Below the pieces are notes generated by a model. The model was given only the letters and a program-made list of their open reading frames with translations. It did no database searches and was not told the origin of the DNA. Positions 1 through 12,085 of a stretch of 64,000 nucleotides of DNA are shown here, piece by piece. The DNA lies in NCBI RefSeq assembly GCF_017833525.1, contig NZ_JAFICD010000011.1:54875-118874 (forward strand), in the 5' to 3' direction. The translations under genes were made by a program, and so were the position numbers. Numbering within the stretch: the first letter of the stretch is position 1; the number at the start of each line of letters is the position of its first letter. This stretch comes from Duganella sp. 1411 (GTDB lineage: Bacteria; Pseudomonadota; Gammaproteobacteria; Burkholderiales; Burkholderiaceae_D).

Positions 1-3221
<3,221 letters not shown>

Positions 3222-3225
<4 letters not shown>

Positions 3226-4469
3226 TGCGCGGGCTCCCCGGCCAGCATGGTGCGCAGCGGCGCGCCCGCGCGGGCGGCGGTGGCGACCAGGCGCGGCCAG
3301 GCGCGCATCAGGCTCGCGTGGTTGCGGTAATCCTGGCGGCAGCCGGCCAGCACCTCGTCGAGCCGGCTCGACAGGTCGGCGGCTTCGGCCGCATACAGCT
3401 GGCCGATGAAGCCGTCGACGAAGCGCGCCAGCGCCTGGCGCCGCCCAGGCAGATCGGCGTCCGCCAAGGTCGACAGCGCGGCCGCCGCCGCGTCCTGGAA
3501 GTTGCCCTCCAGATGCAGTTCGCCCTGGTCGGCGCGCGCCTTGAGCTGGCGCTGCAGCGCCATGTACACGGGGCGCAGGTCGCAATACTTCACCAGCGAC
3601 ATGATGTAGGGCATGGGATCGGCCTTGCGGCCGCTGTGGTATTCGTGCACCACGCGGCGCTGGTGGTAGGCCACCGGCAGGCCGAAGGCGCCGGCCAGCT
3701 TGAACACCGAATAGTCGGACGACATGGCGTTCGACGGCAGGCTGGGAAACAGCAGGTGCAGCTGGCGGATCGCCATGTTGCCGGCGTCGGGCATGTAGAA
3801 GCCTTGTTCGTTGCTGTAGTCGACCTGGTCGGCACGGTACAGCGCCCGGCTGTTGCCGTCGACCCAGTCGTAGATCGATTGATGCAGCGACGGGTCGACC
3901 CCCATGTTCGACCAGAAGCGCGAGAACAGCTCGGGCGACACCTGCAGGAAAGGCTTGAGGTCGAGGTTCCATTCGCCCACGTAGCCGCTGCCGGCGATGT
4001 AGGGCCGCCGGCCCTGGCCGCCCAGGCTCTGCATCTCGAACTCGAGCGGATAGGGGCAGTTCTCCTGCAGCCGGGTGTCGGAATCGCGCCGGTGGATCAC
4101 GCCCGACCCCAGCGCGGCGGCGAACAGCGAAATCTTGTTCATGACGGCGCCGTAATTGCTGCCGCGCGGCGCGATCCAGTCGAGCAGGCTCGGCGGGTAA
4201 TCGGCCAGGCGCAGCAATTCGCGCACCGCCGCCTGCTGGCGCTCCAGCGTGACGTGGTGGAGCGCCAGGTGCGGATAGGCCGCGCGCGCCTGCGCGATGT
4301 GGCCGGCGTTGTCGCGCTCGACGCCGGCGTCGCCCGAGTCGAGCAGGAACAGCGGAACCGACTCGCCGGTGAGCCGGAACCAGTAGTCGATCTCGTTCAG
4401 GTAGGAACGCACCGGCACGGCGGCGTCGCGGTTGGTCGGTATCCAGTAGGTGTGCGGCGCGCTGTTCAA
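3222..4469 (-). CDS. DUF6271-like protein in the NRPS operon (possible GT-A-like fold)
   Basis: This 415-residue protein has no signal peptide or membrane segment. It begins with a YWIPTNRD segment and contains FLLDSGD near residue 45 and HRRDSDTR near 125. These resemble what I remember of DUF6271 proteins, which occur beside NRPS genes and look like glycosyltransferase-A folds with a D-x-D-like motif; this assignment is from memory. The start is TTG (4467-4469): an AGGAG lies 7 bases upstream and no in-frame ATG fits better. It sits 35 bp after the dioxygenase gene and overlaps the NRPS start, so it is co-transcribed and probably acts on or alongside the peptide product. The substrate cannot be read from the sequence. 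Confidence 0.6.
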
Positions 4470-4504
4470 TTCGAACTCCTCTCAGGTCGGGGGGCGGTCA
4501 CGAT

Positions 4505-5344
4505 TCAGTCCCAGGCGTCGACGCCCAGCAGGCGCCGGCCCAGGCCGGTCAAGTGCGCGGGGGCTGCCTTGGCCTGCTCGATCCCGCGCGGATCGGCGGC
4601 AAAACCTTGTTCGTTGAACGGCGGCGCGTTGTGGCGCCAGTGTTCGATGCGCGCCCGCCGGTCCGCTTCCGGGACCGAGTCGGCCGGCATCATCGTGACG
4701 TACTGGGCCACGCGCGGGCGCTCGGTGCGGTTGCGCGAACTGCTGTGCAGCAGGCCGACGTTCCAGATGATCAGGTCGCCCGCGTTGCCGGGCACCTGGA
4801 CGATTTCGCTGGCCGGCACGGCGGGCAGGCGGACCGGCCTGCCGGGCGGAATCTCGGCAACGATCTGCGCCACGCGCCGGTGGCTGCCGGGCACGCACTG
4901 GAAGCCGCCCTGGTCGGCGCTGGTGTCGGCCAGGCACAGCACGCCGCCGACGGCCAGCGGCAGCGGCCAGGCCAGCGGATCGATGTCCCAGTGGATATTG
5001 CCCTGGTAATCGTCGTGCGGCTGCGCCGGTGGATTCATGTTCAGGCGGTCGAGGCTGACCAGCAGCCGCTCGGTGCCGTACAGCTCGGCGAAGGCGGCGT
5101 GGAGGCGTGGGTGCTGGCGCACGTCCCACATGCTCTGGTGGTGGAACAGCTGCACCATGCCCGAGCGCGGCCGGTGCCAGGCCGGCCAGTCGTACCAGCC
5201 GGCCGGGTCGTGGCGGTCCATGGCGAGGAATTCCCACATGGCGTCGAGCACGGCGTCGGCCATCTCCTTGGGCACGGCCTGGCGCAGCACAATAAAGCCG
5301 TCGCGCTCCCAGGCCTCCCGTTCGGCTGCGGAAAATATCGACAT
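4505..5344 (-). CDS. Phytanoyl-CoA dioxygenase (PhyH) family Fe(II)/2-oxoglutarate oxygenase
   Basis: The 279-residue protein has the double-stranded beta-helix iron site of the PhyH family: H118-x-D120 in NIHWD and a distal His200 in LIIWNVGLLHSSSRNRT, followed by Arg residues suited to the 2-oxoglutarate carboxylate. Enzymes of this family hydroxylate or chlorinate small substrates. In an NRPS operon the usual role is tailoring of an amino acid or of the carrier-bound peptide, which is inferred here. The ATG at 5344 is chosen because AAAGGG lies just upstream and the protein starts at the expected EREAWERDGFIVL segment. A longer in-frame extension would run through the MATE gene. It starts 2 bp after the MATE stop. 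Confidence 0.85.
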   Translation of the reverse strand: MSIFSAAEREAWERDGFIVLRQAVPKEMADAVLDAMWEFLAMDRHDPAGWYDWPAWHRPRSGMVQLFHHQSMWDVRQHPRLHAAFAELYGTERLLVSLDRLNMNPPAQPHDDYQGNIHWDIDPLAWPLPLAVGGVLCLADTSADQGGFQCVPGSHRRVAQIVAEIPPGRPVRLPAVPASEIVQVPGNAGDLIIWNVGLLHSSSRNRTERPRVAQYVTMMPADSVPEADRRARIEHWRHNAPPFNEQGFAADPRGIEQAKAAPAHLTGLGRRLLGVDAWD

Positions 5345-5346
5345 GG

Positions 5347-6741
5347 TCACCCTTTCTGGACGGTCGGTTGGAGGAAGGCGGGCTTGCCGGCGGCGGCCGG
5401 CTCGGCATGGCCCGCGCGCCAGCGCCGGCCCCGCCAGCGCCGGTAGTGCAGCAGCGCGCGCACGGCCTCGTCGATGGCCAGCGCGGCCCAGACGCCGGTC
5501 AGGCCCCAGCCCAGCCGCACGCCCAGCAGGTAGGCCAGCGGGCAGGCCAGCAGCCACAGGCTGATGCCGGTGTAGCTGGAGAATTTGGCGTCGCCGGCGG
5601 CGCGCAGCGAAAAGCCGATCACCAGGTTGACCGCCTTGGCCGGCTCCCAGAACAGGCTGATGAGCAGCAGCGGCAGCGCCATGGCGACGATGCGCGGGTC
5701 GCGCGTGAACAGCGACAGCGCCTGCGCGGCGCCCAGGACCAGGCCCAGGTTGAGCAGCGCGCCCAGCGCCCAGGCTTGCGCGATGTTACGGTGCACCAGG
5801 CGGTTGGCCTGGTCGAATTGGCGCGCCCCGGCCATGTGCGCGATGAAGATCTGGGTGCCGATGGCGATCGCCAGTTCGACCACCACCACCACGGTCAGGC
5901 TGGCCTGCACGTAGCTGCGGGCCGACAGCGCCAGCGTGCCGAACGGGATGATCATCGTCATCACCGCGATCTGGCTCAGGTTGAAGTTGAGCGGTTCGAG
6001 CGCCGCCGGCGCGGCGATCCGCAGGATGGGCCGGGCCAGTTCGCGCGCGGCCGCCGGCGAGGCCGGCAAGCGCGGCCGCACCGGCAGCCGGGTGAACGCG
6101 CCGTACAGCATCCAGCACATGCCGGCGCAGCTGGCGCTGGTGGTGGCCAGCGCCACGCCCTGCACCCGGTTCAGGCCCAGCGCGTCGATGCCCAGGCCGC
6201 GCGCGAACAGCAGGTTCAGCGCCAGGTTGAGCAGCAGCACGCCCAGGGCGCCGGCCATGGCCCAGCGGGTATGGCCGTGGCAGCGCATCAGGCTGGCCAT
6301 GACGCGGTACATGGTGAGGAACAGCAAGCCGGCCGCGCCCGCCAGCAGGTAGTCGGCGGCGTGCGCCCGCAGCGCCGGCGCGTAGCCCAGCCAGGCGCCG
6401 ATGTGCGCGTGCACGGCGGCCACGGCCAGCGCCAGCAGCGCGCCCAGCGCGCCGGCCAGCAGCATGCACACGCCATAGGTGGGGCCCAGCGCGTCGCCGC
6501 GGCCGGCGCCGAGCTGGCGGCCGACCACGCCGGTGCAGCCCTGGCCGAGCGGAAAGTACAGCGCTTCGGCCAGCAGCAGGACCGGCAGGATGCCGCCGAT
6601 CGCCGCCGCGGCGCCGTCCGAGATGCGTCCGAGAAACAGGAAGTCGGTGAAGGTGAGGATCATGCCCAGCGAGACGTCGAACAGGATCGGCCAGGTCACC
6701 GACCAAAAACCGCGCTCGAGCAGGGGCGTGTGCCGGGTCAT
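5347..6741 (-). CDS. MATE family efflux transporter
   Basis: The protein is 464 residues and very hydrophobic, with about twelve predicted membrane segments in two similar halves. The N-terminal FWSVTWPILFDVSLGMILTF and the internal FSLRAAGDAKFSSYTGISLW regions are typical of MATE (multi-antimicrobial extrusion) proteins, which export small molecules using Na+ or H+ gradients. It is first in an operon with the dioxygenase, DUF6271-like and NRPS genes, so export of the peptide product is the natural inference. The reading frame extends upstream to a GTG at 6897, but the extra 52 residues are a Pro/Arg-rich stretch unlike the family, so ATG 6741 is preferred. The ribosome-binding site there is weak. 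Confidence 0.88.
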   Translation of the reverse strand: MTRHTPLLERGFWSVTWPILFDVSLGMILTFTDFLFLGRISDGAAAAIGGILPVLLLAEALYFPLGQGCTGVVGRQLGAGRGDALGPTYGVCMLLAGALGALLALAVAAVHAHIGAWLGYAPALRAHAADYLLAGAAGLLFLTMYRVMASLMRCHGHTRWAMAGALGVLLLNLALNLLFARGLGIDALGLNRVQGVALATTSASCAGMCWMLYGAFTRLPVRPRLPASPAAARELARPILRIAAPAALEPLNFNLSQIAVMTMIIPFGTLALSARSYVQASLTVVVVVELAIAIGTQIFIAHMAGARQFDQANRLVHRNIAQAWALGALLNLGLVLGAAQALSLFTRDPRIVAMALPLLLISLFWEPAKAVNLVIGFSLRAAGDAKFSSYTGISLWLLACPLAYLLGVRLGWGLTGVWAALAIDEAVRALLHYRRWRGRRWRAGHAEPAAAGKPAFLQPTVQKG

Positions 6742-7120
6742 CGCTGCGCGTGGCGGCTGCGCTGGGATGGGGCGGTCCGCGCGCCGCGCGGCCGCCACGG
6801 CGCGCGGGCGCCGTCGGCGTCGGGGCTGAGGGGGCGGTGTGTACGCGGTGCGAGCATAGGCCATGTCCCATGGTGCGGCGCTGCGGACCGCATCCACAGG
6901 GTTGGAAGCGTTTCCAGCACGTTAAATAAAAAATAACATGGTAGTTAAGTCAATGTCAACGAAATATCTGCGTGTTGCCATAAAAACCACGGCGCGCCCG
7001 TGGCGATTTTGAAAATGCCTGTCGCGTATTCGAAAGAGGCGGTTTGCCGTCCTGTCTATAATGGCGCAACGTCAGCAAACTTCTGCTGGCCGCCCCACTA
7101 ACATTGGATGAGGAAATGCC
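6742..7120. other. Divergent intergenic region between the NRPS operon and the arginine operon
   Basis: There is no gene in these 379 bases. The part next to the MATE gene (6742-6900) is GC-rich and the middle (6920-6970) is AT-rich. On the plus strand TATAAT at 7057-7062, with GAGGAAA close before the astC start, suggests the arginine operon promoter; no good -35 box is visible. A minus-strand promoter candidate is listed separately. Confidence 0.5.
6924..6959 (-). promoter_or_regulatory. Possible promoter of the NRPS operon
   Basis: Read on the minus strand, TTGACA occupies 6959-6954 and is followed at once by a second TTGACT. About 17 bp on is the A/T-rich TTATTTTTTATTT, which is only a weak -10 match. 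A start here would leave roughly 180 bases before the MATE ATG. Confidence 0.3.
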
Positions 7121-8365
7121 ATGAACGCCAAGCTAGATACGACCGTAACCACCCGTCCCGTGACTCGTCAGACCTTTGACGAAGTCCTGGTGCCGACCTA
7201 TGCACCCGCGGCGATGGTTCCGGTCCGAGGAGCTGGCCTGGACCTGTGGGACCAGAATGGCAAGCACTATCTGGATTTCACGTCCGGCATCGCCGTGGCC
7301 GCGCTGGGCCACTGCAACCCGATCGTGGTCGAGGCGCTGACCCGCCAGGCCAACACCTTGTGGCACCTCGGTAACGGCTACACCAACGAGCCGGTGCTGC
7401 GTCTGGGCCTGGCGCTGACCGAGGCGACCTTCGCCGAGCGCGCGTTCTTCTGCAACTCCGGCGCCGAAGCCAACGAGGCGGCGCTGAAGCTGGCGCGCAA
7501 ATACGCGCACGCCAAGTTCGGCCCGCACAAGTCGCGCATCATCTCGTGCTACCAGTCGTTCCACGGCCGCACCCTGTTCACCGTGTCGGTCGGCGGCCAG
7601 TCGAAGTACACCGAAGGCTTCGAGCCGCTGCCGCCGTCGATCGACCATATCGTCTATAACGATATCGAAGCGGCGCGCGCCGCCATCGGCGACGACGTCT
7701 GCGCCGTGATCGTCGAGCCGCTGCAAGGCGAGGGCGGCGTGGTCCCGGCCGACCAGGCCTACCTGCAGGAGCTGCGCGACCTGTGCACCAAGACCGGCGC
7801 GCTGCTGATCTTCGACGAAGTCCAATGCGGCATGGGCCGCACCGGCGACCTGTTCCACTACATGACCTACGGCATCACGCCCGACGTGCTGACGTCGGCC
7901 AAGGCGCTGGGCAACGGCTATCCGATCGGCGCCATGCTGACCACCCACGAACTGGCCAAGACGCTGGGCGTGGGCTCGCACGGCACCACCTACGGCGGCA
8001 ACCCGCTGGCGGCGACGGTGGCGCTGACGGTGCTCGAGACGATCAACCAGCCGGCCTTCCTGGCGCGTGTCAAGGAAGCCGGCGCCAAGCTGCGCGGCAC
8101 GATGGAAAAGCTGATCGCCGACTACCCGCAGGTGTTTACGCAGGTGCGCGGCGCCGGCCTGCTGCTTGGCCTGGTCGTCACCGACGCCTGGAAAGGCCGT
8201 TCGAAGGACATCCAGAAGGCCGCCGAAGCCAACGGCCTGATGGTGCTGATCGCGGGCATGGACGTGGTGCGCCTGGCGCCGGCGCTGATCGTCTCCGACG
8301 CCCAGATCGCCGAAGTCGACCGCATCCTGCGCCTGTCGCTGGACGGCATGATCGCCGCGGCCTAA
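7121..8365 (+). CDS. astC: Succinylornithine / acetylornithine aminotransferase
   Basis: This 414-residue class-III PLP aminotransferase converts N2-succinylornithine and 2-oxoglutarate to N-succinylglutamate 5-semialdehyde and glutamate, the third step of the AST pathway. LDFTSGIAVAALGHCNP, FFCNSGAEANEAALKLARK and IFDEVQCGMGRTG are family signatures, and Lys261 in SAKALGNGYPIGAM is the expected PLP lysine. The length is normal. Sequence alone cannot separate AstC from the biosynthetic ArgD, and many enzymes do both. Its place at the head of the aruF-aruG-astD-astB row argues for catabolic AstC. GAGGAAA precedes the ATG. Confidence 0.93.
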   Translation: MNAKLDTTVTTRPVTRQTFDEVLVPTYAPAAMVPVRGAGLDLWDQNGKHYLDFTSGIAVAALGHCNPIVVEALTRQANTLWHLGNGYTNEPVLRLGLALTEATFAERAFFCNSGAEANEAALKLARKYAHAKFGPHKSRIISCYQSFHGRTLFTVSVGGQSKYTEGFEPLPPSIDHIVYNDIEAARAAIGDDVCAVIVEPLQGEGGVVPADQAYLQELRDLCTKTGALLIFDEVQCGMGRTGDLFHYMTYGITPDVLTSAKALGNGYPIGAMLTTHELAKTLGVGSHGTTYGGNPLAATVALTVLETINQPAFLARVKEAGAKLRGTMEKLIADYPQVFTQVRGAGLLLGLVVTDAWKGRSKDIQKAAEANGLMVLIAGMDVVRLAPALIVSDAQIAEVDRILRLSLDGMIAAA

Positions 8366-8376
8366 GAGCAGCACCC

Positions 8377-8401
8377 GCGGCGGACCTGGTCCGCCGCTTT
8401 T
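8377..8401 (+). terminator. Hairpin with T-tract between astC and aruF
   Basis: GCGGCGGA and TCCGCCGC form an 8-bp perfect stem around a 5-base loop, followed by TTTT. It lies 11 bp after the astC stop. It could be a partial terminator that lowers expression of the downstream ast genes, or an mRNA 3'-end stabiliser for astC. Confidence 0.5.
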
Positions 8402-8471
8402 CATTCGGGACCCGGCGCATTCCGATGCACCGGGTCCGTATGCGTTTGCGTTGATTCACCAAGGAGTTCCC

Positions 8472-9509
8472 ATGTATGTAGTCCGTCCGGTCGAACTTGC
8501 GGATATCGCCGCCCTCGAGGCGCTGGCCGCGGTGCCCATGCCGGGAGTGCATACCCTACCGAAGACGCGCGAGAAAATCCTCGCCATGATCGAGCGCTCG
8601 ATCGCGTCGTTCGCCGCGCACGTGGACATCCCGAGCGAGGAGGCGTACCTGCTGGTGCTTGAGTCGTTGGCCGATAAAACCATCGCCGGCACCGCCGCCA
8701 TCTTCGCCGCCGCCGGCTCCAACGGCACCTATTTCTCGTTCCGCAACGACGTGATCCAGCAGGTGTCGCGCGACCTCAATATCAGCCACAGCGTGCACGC
8801 GCTGACGCTGTGCTCGGAGCTGACCGGCTACTCGCAGCTGTCCAGTTTTTACGTCGGCCAGCGCGAATACGGCACGCCGGAGGCGGCCCTGCTGTCGCGC
8901 GCGCGGCTGATGTTCGCCGTGCTGGCGCCGCACCGCTTCTCCGACCGCTTCTTCGTGCCGCTGGCCGGCGTGACCGACGGCGACGGCGGCTCGCCGTTCT
9001 GGGACGCGCTGGGCCGCAAGTTCTTCCAGATGGATTTCCTCGACGCCGAACGGGTGATCGGCGGCGCCCGCAACCGTACCCTGATCGTCGAGCTGATGCC
9101 GCACTATCCGGTCTACGTGCCGCTGCTGCCGGGCGACGCGCAGGCGGCCATGGGCCAGATCCATCCGTCGGGCGAGCTGGCGTTCAATCTGTTGACGGCC
9201 GAGGGCTTCGAGGCCGACGACTACATCGACATCTTCGACGGCGGCCCGATCCTGCAGGCGCACAAGAATTCGCTGCGCACCTTCAGCGGCGCGCTGCAGC
9301 GCCGCGTGAGCGTGGCGCCCGAAACGCCCGACCGTGGCCGCGAGCCGCGGGTGCGCTACGCCGTGTCGTCGGGCGCCGAGCATAACTTCCGCGCCGTGAT
9401 CACGCATTGCGCGTCGCTGGAATCGCAAGTCACCGCAGCGCTGCCGGCCGATGTGCTGGAAGCGCTGCAAGTCGCCGATGGCGACACCGTCATCTGCGTC
9501 AGAATCTAA
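8472..9509 (+). CDS. aruF: Arginine N-succinyltransferase, alpha subunit
   Basis: The protein is 345 residues. It transfers succinyl from succinyl-CoA to arginine, the first AST step, together with the paralogous subunit encoded next. LTGYSQLSSFYV, SPFWDALGRKFFQMDF, ELMPHYPVYVPLLP and GFEADDYIDIFDGGP match the AruF branch of the AstA family. The start is ATG 8472, with AAGGAG 5 bases upstream; a weaker in-frame start exists a few codons earlier. Two separate subunits (AruF and AruG), as in Pseudomonas, replace the single AstA of enteric bacteria. Confidence 0.93.
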   Translation: MYVVRPVELADIAALEALAAVPMPGVHTLPKTREKILAMIERSIASFAAHVDIPSEEAYLLVLESLADKTIAGTAAIFAAAGSNGTYFSFRNDVIQQVSRDLNISHSVHALTLCSELTGYSQLSSFYVGQREYGTPEAALLSRARLMFAVLAPHRFSDRFFVPLAGVTDGDGGSPFWDALGRKFFQMDFLDAERVIGGARNRTLIVELMPHYPVYVPLLPGDAQAAMGQIHPSGELAFNLLTAEGFEADDYIDIFDGGPILQAHKNSLRTFSGALQRRVSVAPETPDRGREPRVRYAVSSGAEHNFRAVITHCASLESQVTAALPADVLEALQVADGDTVICVRI

Positions 9510-9522
9510 GAGTGGACAACCT

Positions 9523-10587
9523 ATGCTAGTAGTACGCGCAATCAAAGCCGACGACCTCGACGCCCTGTACGTGATGGCCACGCAGGTCGGCAGCGGCATG
9601 ACCACCCTCAAGCCGGACATGAAGATGATGGGCGACCGCGTGGCGATCGCCGTCGCCTCGTTCGCCGAAACCATCCCGCCCGAAAAGCGCGACTATATGT
9701 TCGTGATGGAGGATACCGACACCGGCCGCCTGGCCGGCGTGTGCGCGATCAAGGGCGCGGTCGGGCTCAACGAACCGTTTTATAACTATCGCATCGGCAC
9801 CCTGGTGCACTCGAGCCGCGAGCTCGATGTGTTCACCCGCATGGAAACGCTGTACCTGTCGAACGACCTGACCGGCAGCACCGAACTGTGTTCGCTGTTC
9901 CTGCACCCGGACTACCGCACCGGCAACAACGGCAAGCTGCTGTCGAAGAGCCGCTTCCTGTTCATCGCGCAGTTCCCGCACCTGTTCACCGAAAAGCTGA
10001 TCGCCGAAATGCGCGGCTACCAGGAGGAGAGCGGCCGCTCGCCGTTCTACGAGGGGCTGGGGCGGCATTTCTTCAAGATGGATTTCGACCATGTCGACGA
10101 CCTGACCGCCGTCGGCAAGAAATCCTTCATCGCCGAGCTGATGCCGCGCCAGCCGCTGTACGTGGCCTACCTGCCGGAGGACGCGCGCCAGGTGATCGGC
10201 AAGGTCCACACCTCGACCGCGCCGGCGCGCCGCCTGCTGGAGCAGGAAGGCCTGTACTTCGAGGGCTACATCGACATCTTCGACGCCGGTCCGGTGCTGC
10301 AGGCGCGCGTGTCGGAACTGCGCGCCATGCGCGACAGCACACTGGCCGAAATCGGCCCGGTCGCCGAGCGTGACGCGGCCTGCGCGCCGGATTCGCCGGC
10401 GTCGGCGCCCGAGCCGATGCTGGTGTCGAACACCACGCTGCGCGATTTCCGCATGATCCTGTCGCAGTCGGCGCCCGTCAACGGCGCGCTGGAGCTGCCC
10501 GTCGCGGAGCAGGACGCCCTGTGCTGCAAGGCCGGCGACACCGTCCGCACCCTGACTCTCAATTTGAGGAAGAATCCCCATGTTTAA
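9523..10587 (+). CDS. aruG: Arginine N-succinyltransferase, beta subunit
   Basis: This 354-residue paralogue of the preceding gene keeps NDLTGSTELCSLFL, YRTGNNGKLLSKSRFLF, SPFYEGLGRHFFKMDF and GYIDIFDAGP, which match AruG. It is expected to form a heteromer with AruF. The start at 9523 follows the AruF stop by 13 bp; no strong ribosome-binding site is seen, so coupling is likely. The last 8 bases overlap the start of astD. The C-terminal 70 residues (after position 280) are Ala/Pro-rich and less conserved. Confidence 0.93.
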   Translation: MLVVRAIKADDLDALYVMATQVGSGMTTLKPDMKMMGDRVAIAVASFAETIPPEKRDYMFVMEDTDTGRLAGVCAIKGAVGLNEPFYNYRIGTLVHSSRELDVFTRMETLYLSNDLTGSTELCSLFLHPDYRTGNNGKLLSKSRFLFIAQFPHLFTEKLIAEMRGYQEESGRSPFYEGLGRHFFKMDFDHVDDLTAVGKKSFIAELMPRQPLYVAYLPEDARQVIGKVHTSTAPARRLLEQEGLYFEGYIDIFDAGPVLQARVSELRAMRDSTLAEIGPVAERDAACAPDSPASAPEPMLVSNTTLRDFRMILSQSAPVNGALELPVAEQDALCCKAGDTVRTLTLNLRKNPHV

Positions 10588-12076
10588 CGCATTGCCCAAC
10601 GCATCGAACACCGCACTGAGTAACTTCATCAACGGCGAATGGCTGCCGGGCAGCGGCGCCGAAATGTCGACCATCGATCCATCGAACGGCCAGCAGACCT
10701 GGGCCAGCAATGAATCGATGCCGCAAGACGTGGCGCAAGCCTGCGCCGCCGCGCGCGAGGCCTTCGAAACCTGGGCCCTGACGCCGCTCGACGAGCGCAT
10801 CGCCGTCTGCACCCGCTTCCGCGATCTGCTCAAGCAGGACGCCGAGGCGCTGGCGCTGCTGATCTCCGAGGAAGTCGGCAAGCCGTTGTGGGAAGCGCGC
10901 ACCGAAGTGGCGACGATGGCCAACAAGATCGATATCTCGGTGCAGTCGTACGGCGCGCGCACCGGCGAGTCGCACAACAAGGTCGCCGACGGCGAAGCGG
11001 TGCTGCGCCATCGTCCGCACGGGGTTTTCGGCGTGTTCGGTCCGTATAACTTCCCCGGCCACCTGCCGAACGGCCATATCGTGCCTGCGCTGATCGCCGG
11101 GAACACGGTGGTGTTCAAGCCGAGCGAATACGCGCCGCGCACCGCCATCAAGACCGTGCAGCTGTGGGAGCAAGCCGGCGTGCCGAAAGGCGTAATCAAT
11201 CTGGTCAACGGCGGCCGCGATACCGGCGTCGCGCTGGGACAGAACCCGCTGCTCGACGGCGTGCTGTTCACCGGCAGCTGCCAGACCGGCTCCGCGCTGC
11301 ACAAGCAGTTCGGCGGCCAGCCGGGCAAGATGCTGGCGCTGGAAATGGGCGGTAACAATCCGCTGATGATTTGGGACGTCAAGGACATCGACGCCGCCGT
11401 CTTCATGGCGATTTCGTCGGCCTTCATCTCGGCCGGCCAGCGTTGCACCTGCGCGCGCCGCCTGATCCTGCCGACCGGCACCACCGGCGATGCGATCGTC
11501 GCGCGCCTGGTCGATGTGGCCAGCCGCCTGACCATCGGCGCCTCGAATGCCGAACCGGCGCCGTTCATGGGGCCCGTGGTGTCGTCGGCGGTGGCCAAAC
11601 GCCTGGTGCAGGCGCAGGAGGACATGGTCTCGAAGGGCGGCAAGCTGCTGCTGGAGATGCGCCATCTGGACGCTAACACCGGCTTCGTCTCGGCCGGCAT
11701 CGTCGATGTCACCGACGCCCAGGGCATTCCCGACGAGGAGTGGTTTGGCCCGTTGCTGCAGGTGATCCGCGTGGCCGATTTCGACAGCGCGATCAAGGCC
11801 GCCAACGCCACCGAATTCGGGCTGGCGTCGGCGCTGATCTCCAACGACGAGAACCTGTGGAAGATCTTCCAGGTGCGCGCGCGCGCCGGCATCGTCAACT
11901 GGAACCGTCCGACCACGGGCGCGGCCAGCACCGCGCCGTTCGGCGGCGTGGGCAAATCGGGCAACCATCGTCCGAGCGCCTACTACGCGGCCGACTACTG
12001 CGCCTATCCGGTGGCGTCGATCGAAAACAATGTACTTGAAATGCCCGCGAAACTGTCGCCCGGCATGCACTTCTAA
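10580..12076 (+). CDS. astD: N-succinylglutamate 5-semialdehyde dehydrogenase
   Basis: This 498-residue member of the aldehyde dehydrogenase superfamily oxidises N-succinylglutamate semialdehyde to N-succinylglutamate with NAD+, the fourth AST step. The nucleophile is Cys289 in SAGQRCTCARR and the general-base region is ALEMGGNNP. GVFGPYNFPGHLPNGHIVPA and VVFKPSEYAPRT form the NAD-binding part, and the length is normal. GAGGAA precedes the ATG inside the end of aruG. It is followed 9 bp later by astB. Confidence 0.95.
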   Translation: MFNALPNASNTALSNFINGEWLPGSGAEMSTIDPSNGQQTWASNESMPQDVAQACAAAREAFETWALTPLDERIAVCTRFRDLLKQDAEALALLISEEVGKPLWEARTEVATMANKIDISVQSYGARTGESHNKVADGEAVLRHRPHGVFGVFGPYNFPGHLPNGHIVPALIAGNTVVFKPSEYAPRTAIKTVQLWEQAGVPKGVINLVNGGRDTGVALGQNPLLDGVLFTGSCQTGSALHKQFGGQPGKMLALEMGGNNPLMIWDVKDIDAAVFMAISSAFISAGQRCTCARRLILPTGTTGDAIVARLVDVASRLTIGASNAEPAPFMGPVVSSAVAKRLVQAQEDMVSKGGKLLLEMRHLDANTGFVSAGIVDVTDAQGIPDEEWFGPLLQVIRVADFDSAIKAANATEFGLASALISNDENLWKIFQVRARAGIVNWNRPTTGAASTAPFGGVGKSGNHRPSAYYAADYCAYPVASIENNVLEMPAKLSPGMHF

Positions 12077-12085
12077 GGATACGAG

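Noticed and set aside
6742..6897. N-terminal extension of the MATE protein to a GTG
   Set aside because: The added 52 residues are Pro/Arg-rich, unlike MATE proteins, and no ribosome-binding site supports the GTG.
8377..8401. Hairpin after astC considered as proof of an operon end
   Set aside because: The following genes are the rest of the same pathway with only short gaps, so partial termination or mRNA stabilisation is more likely than a true end.
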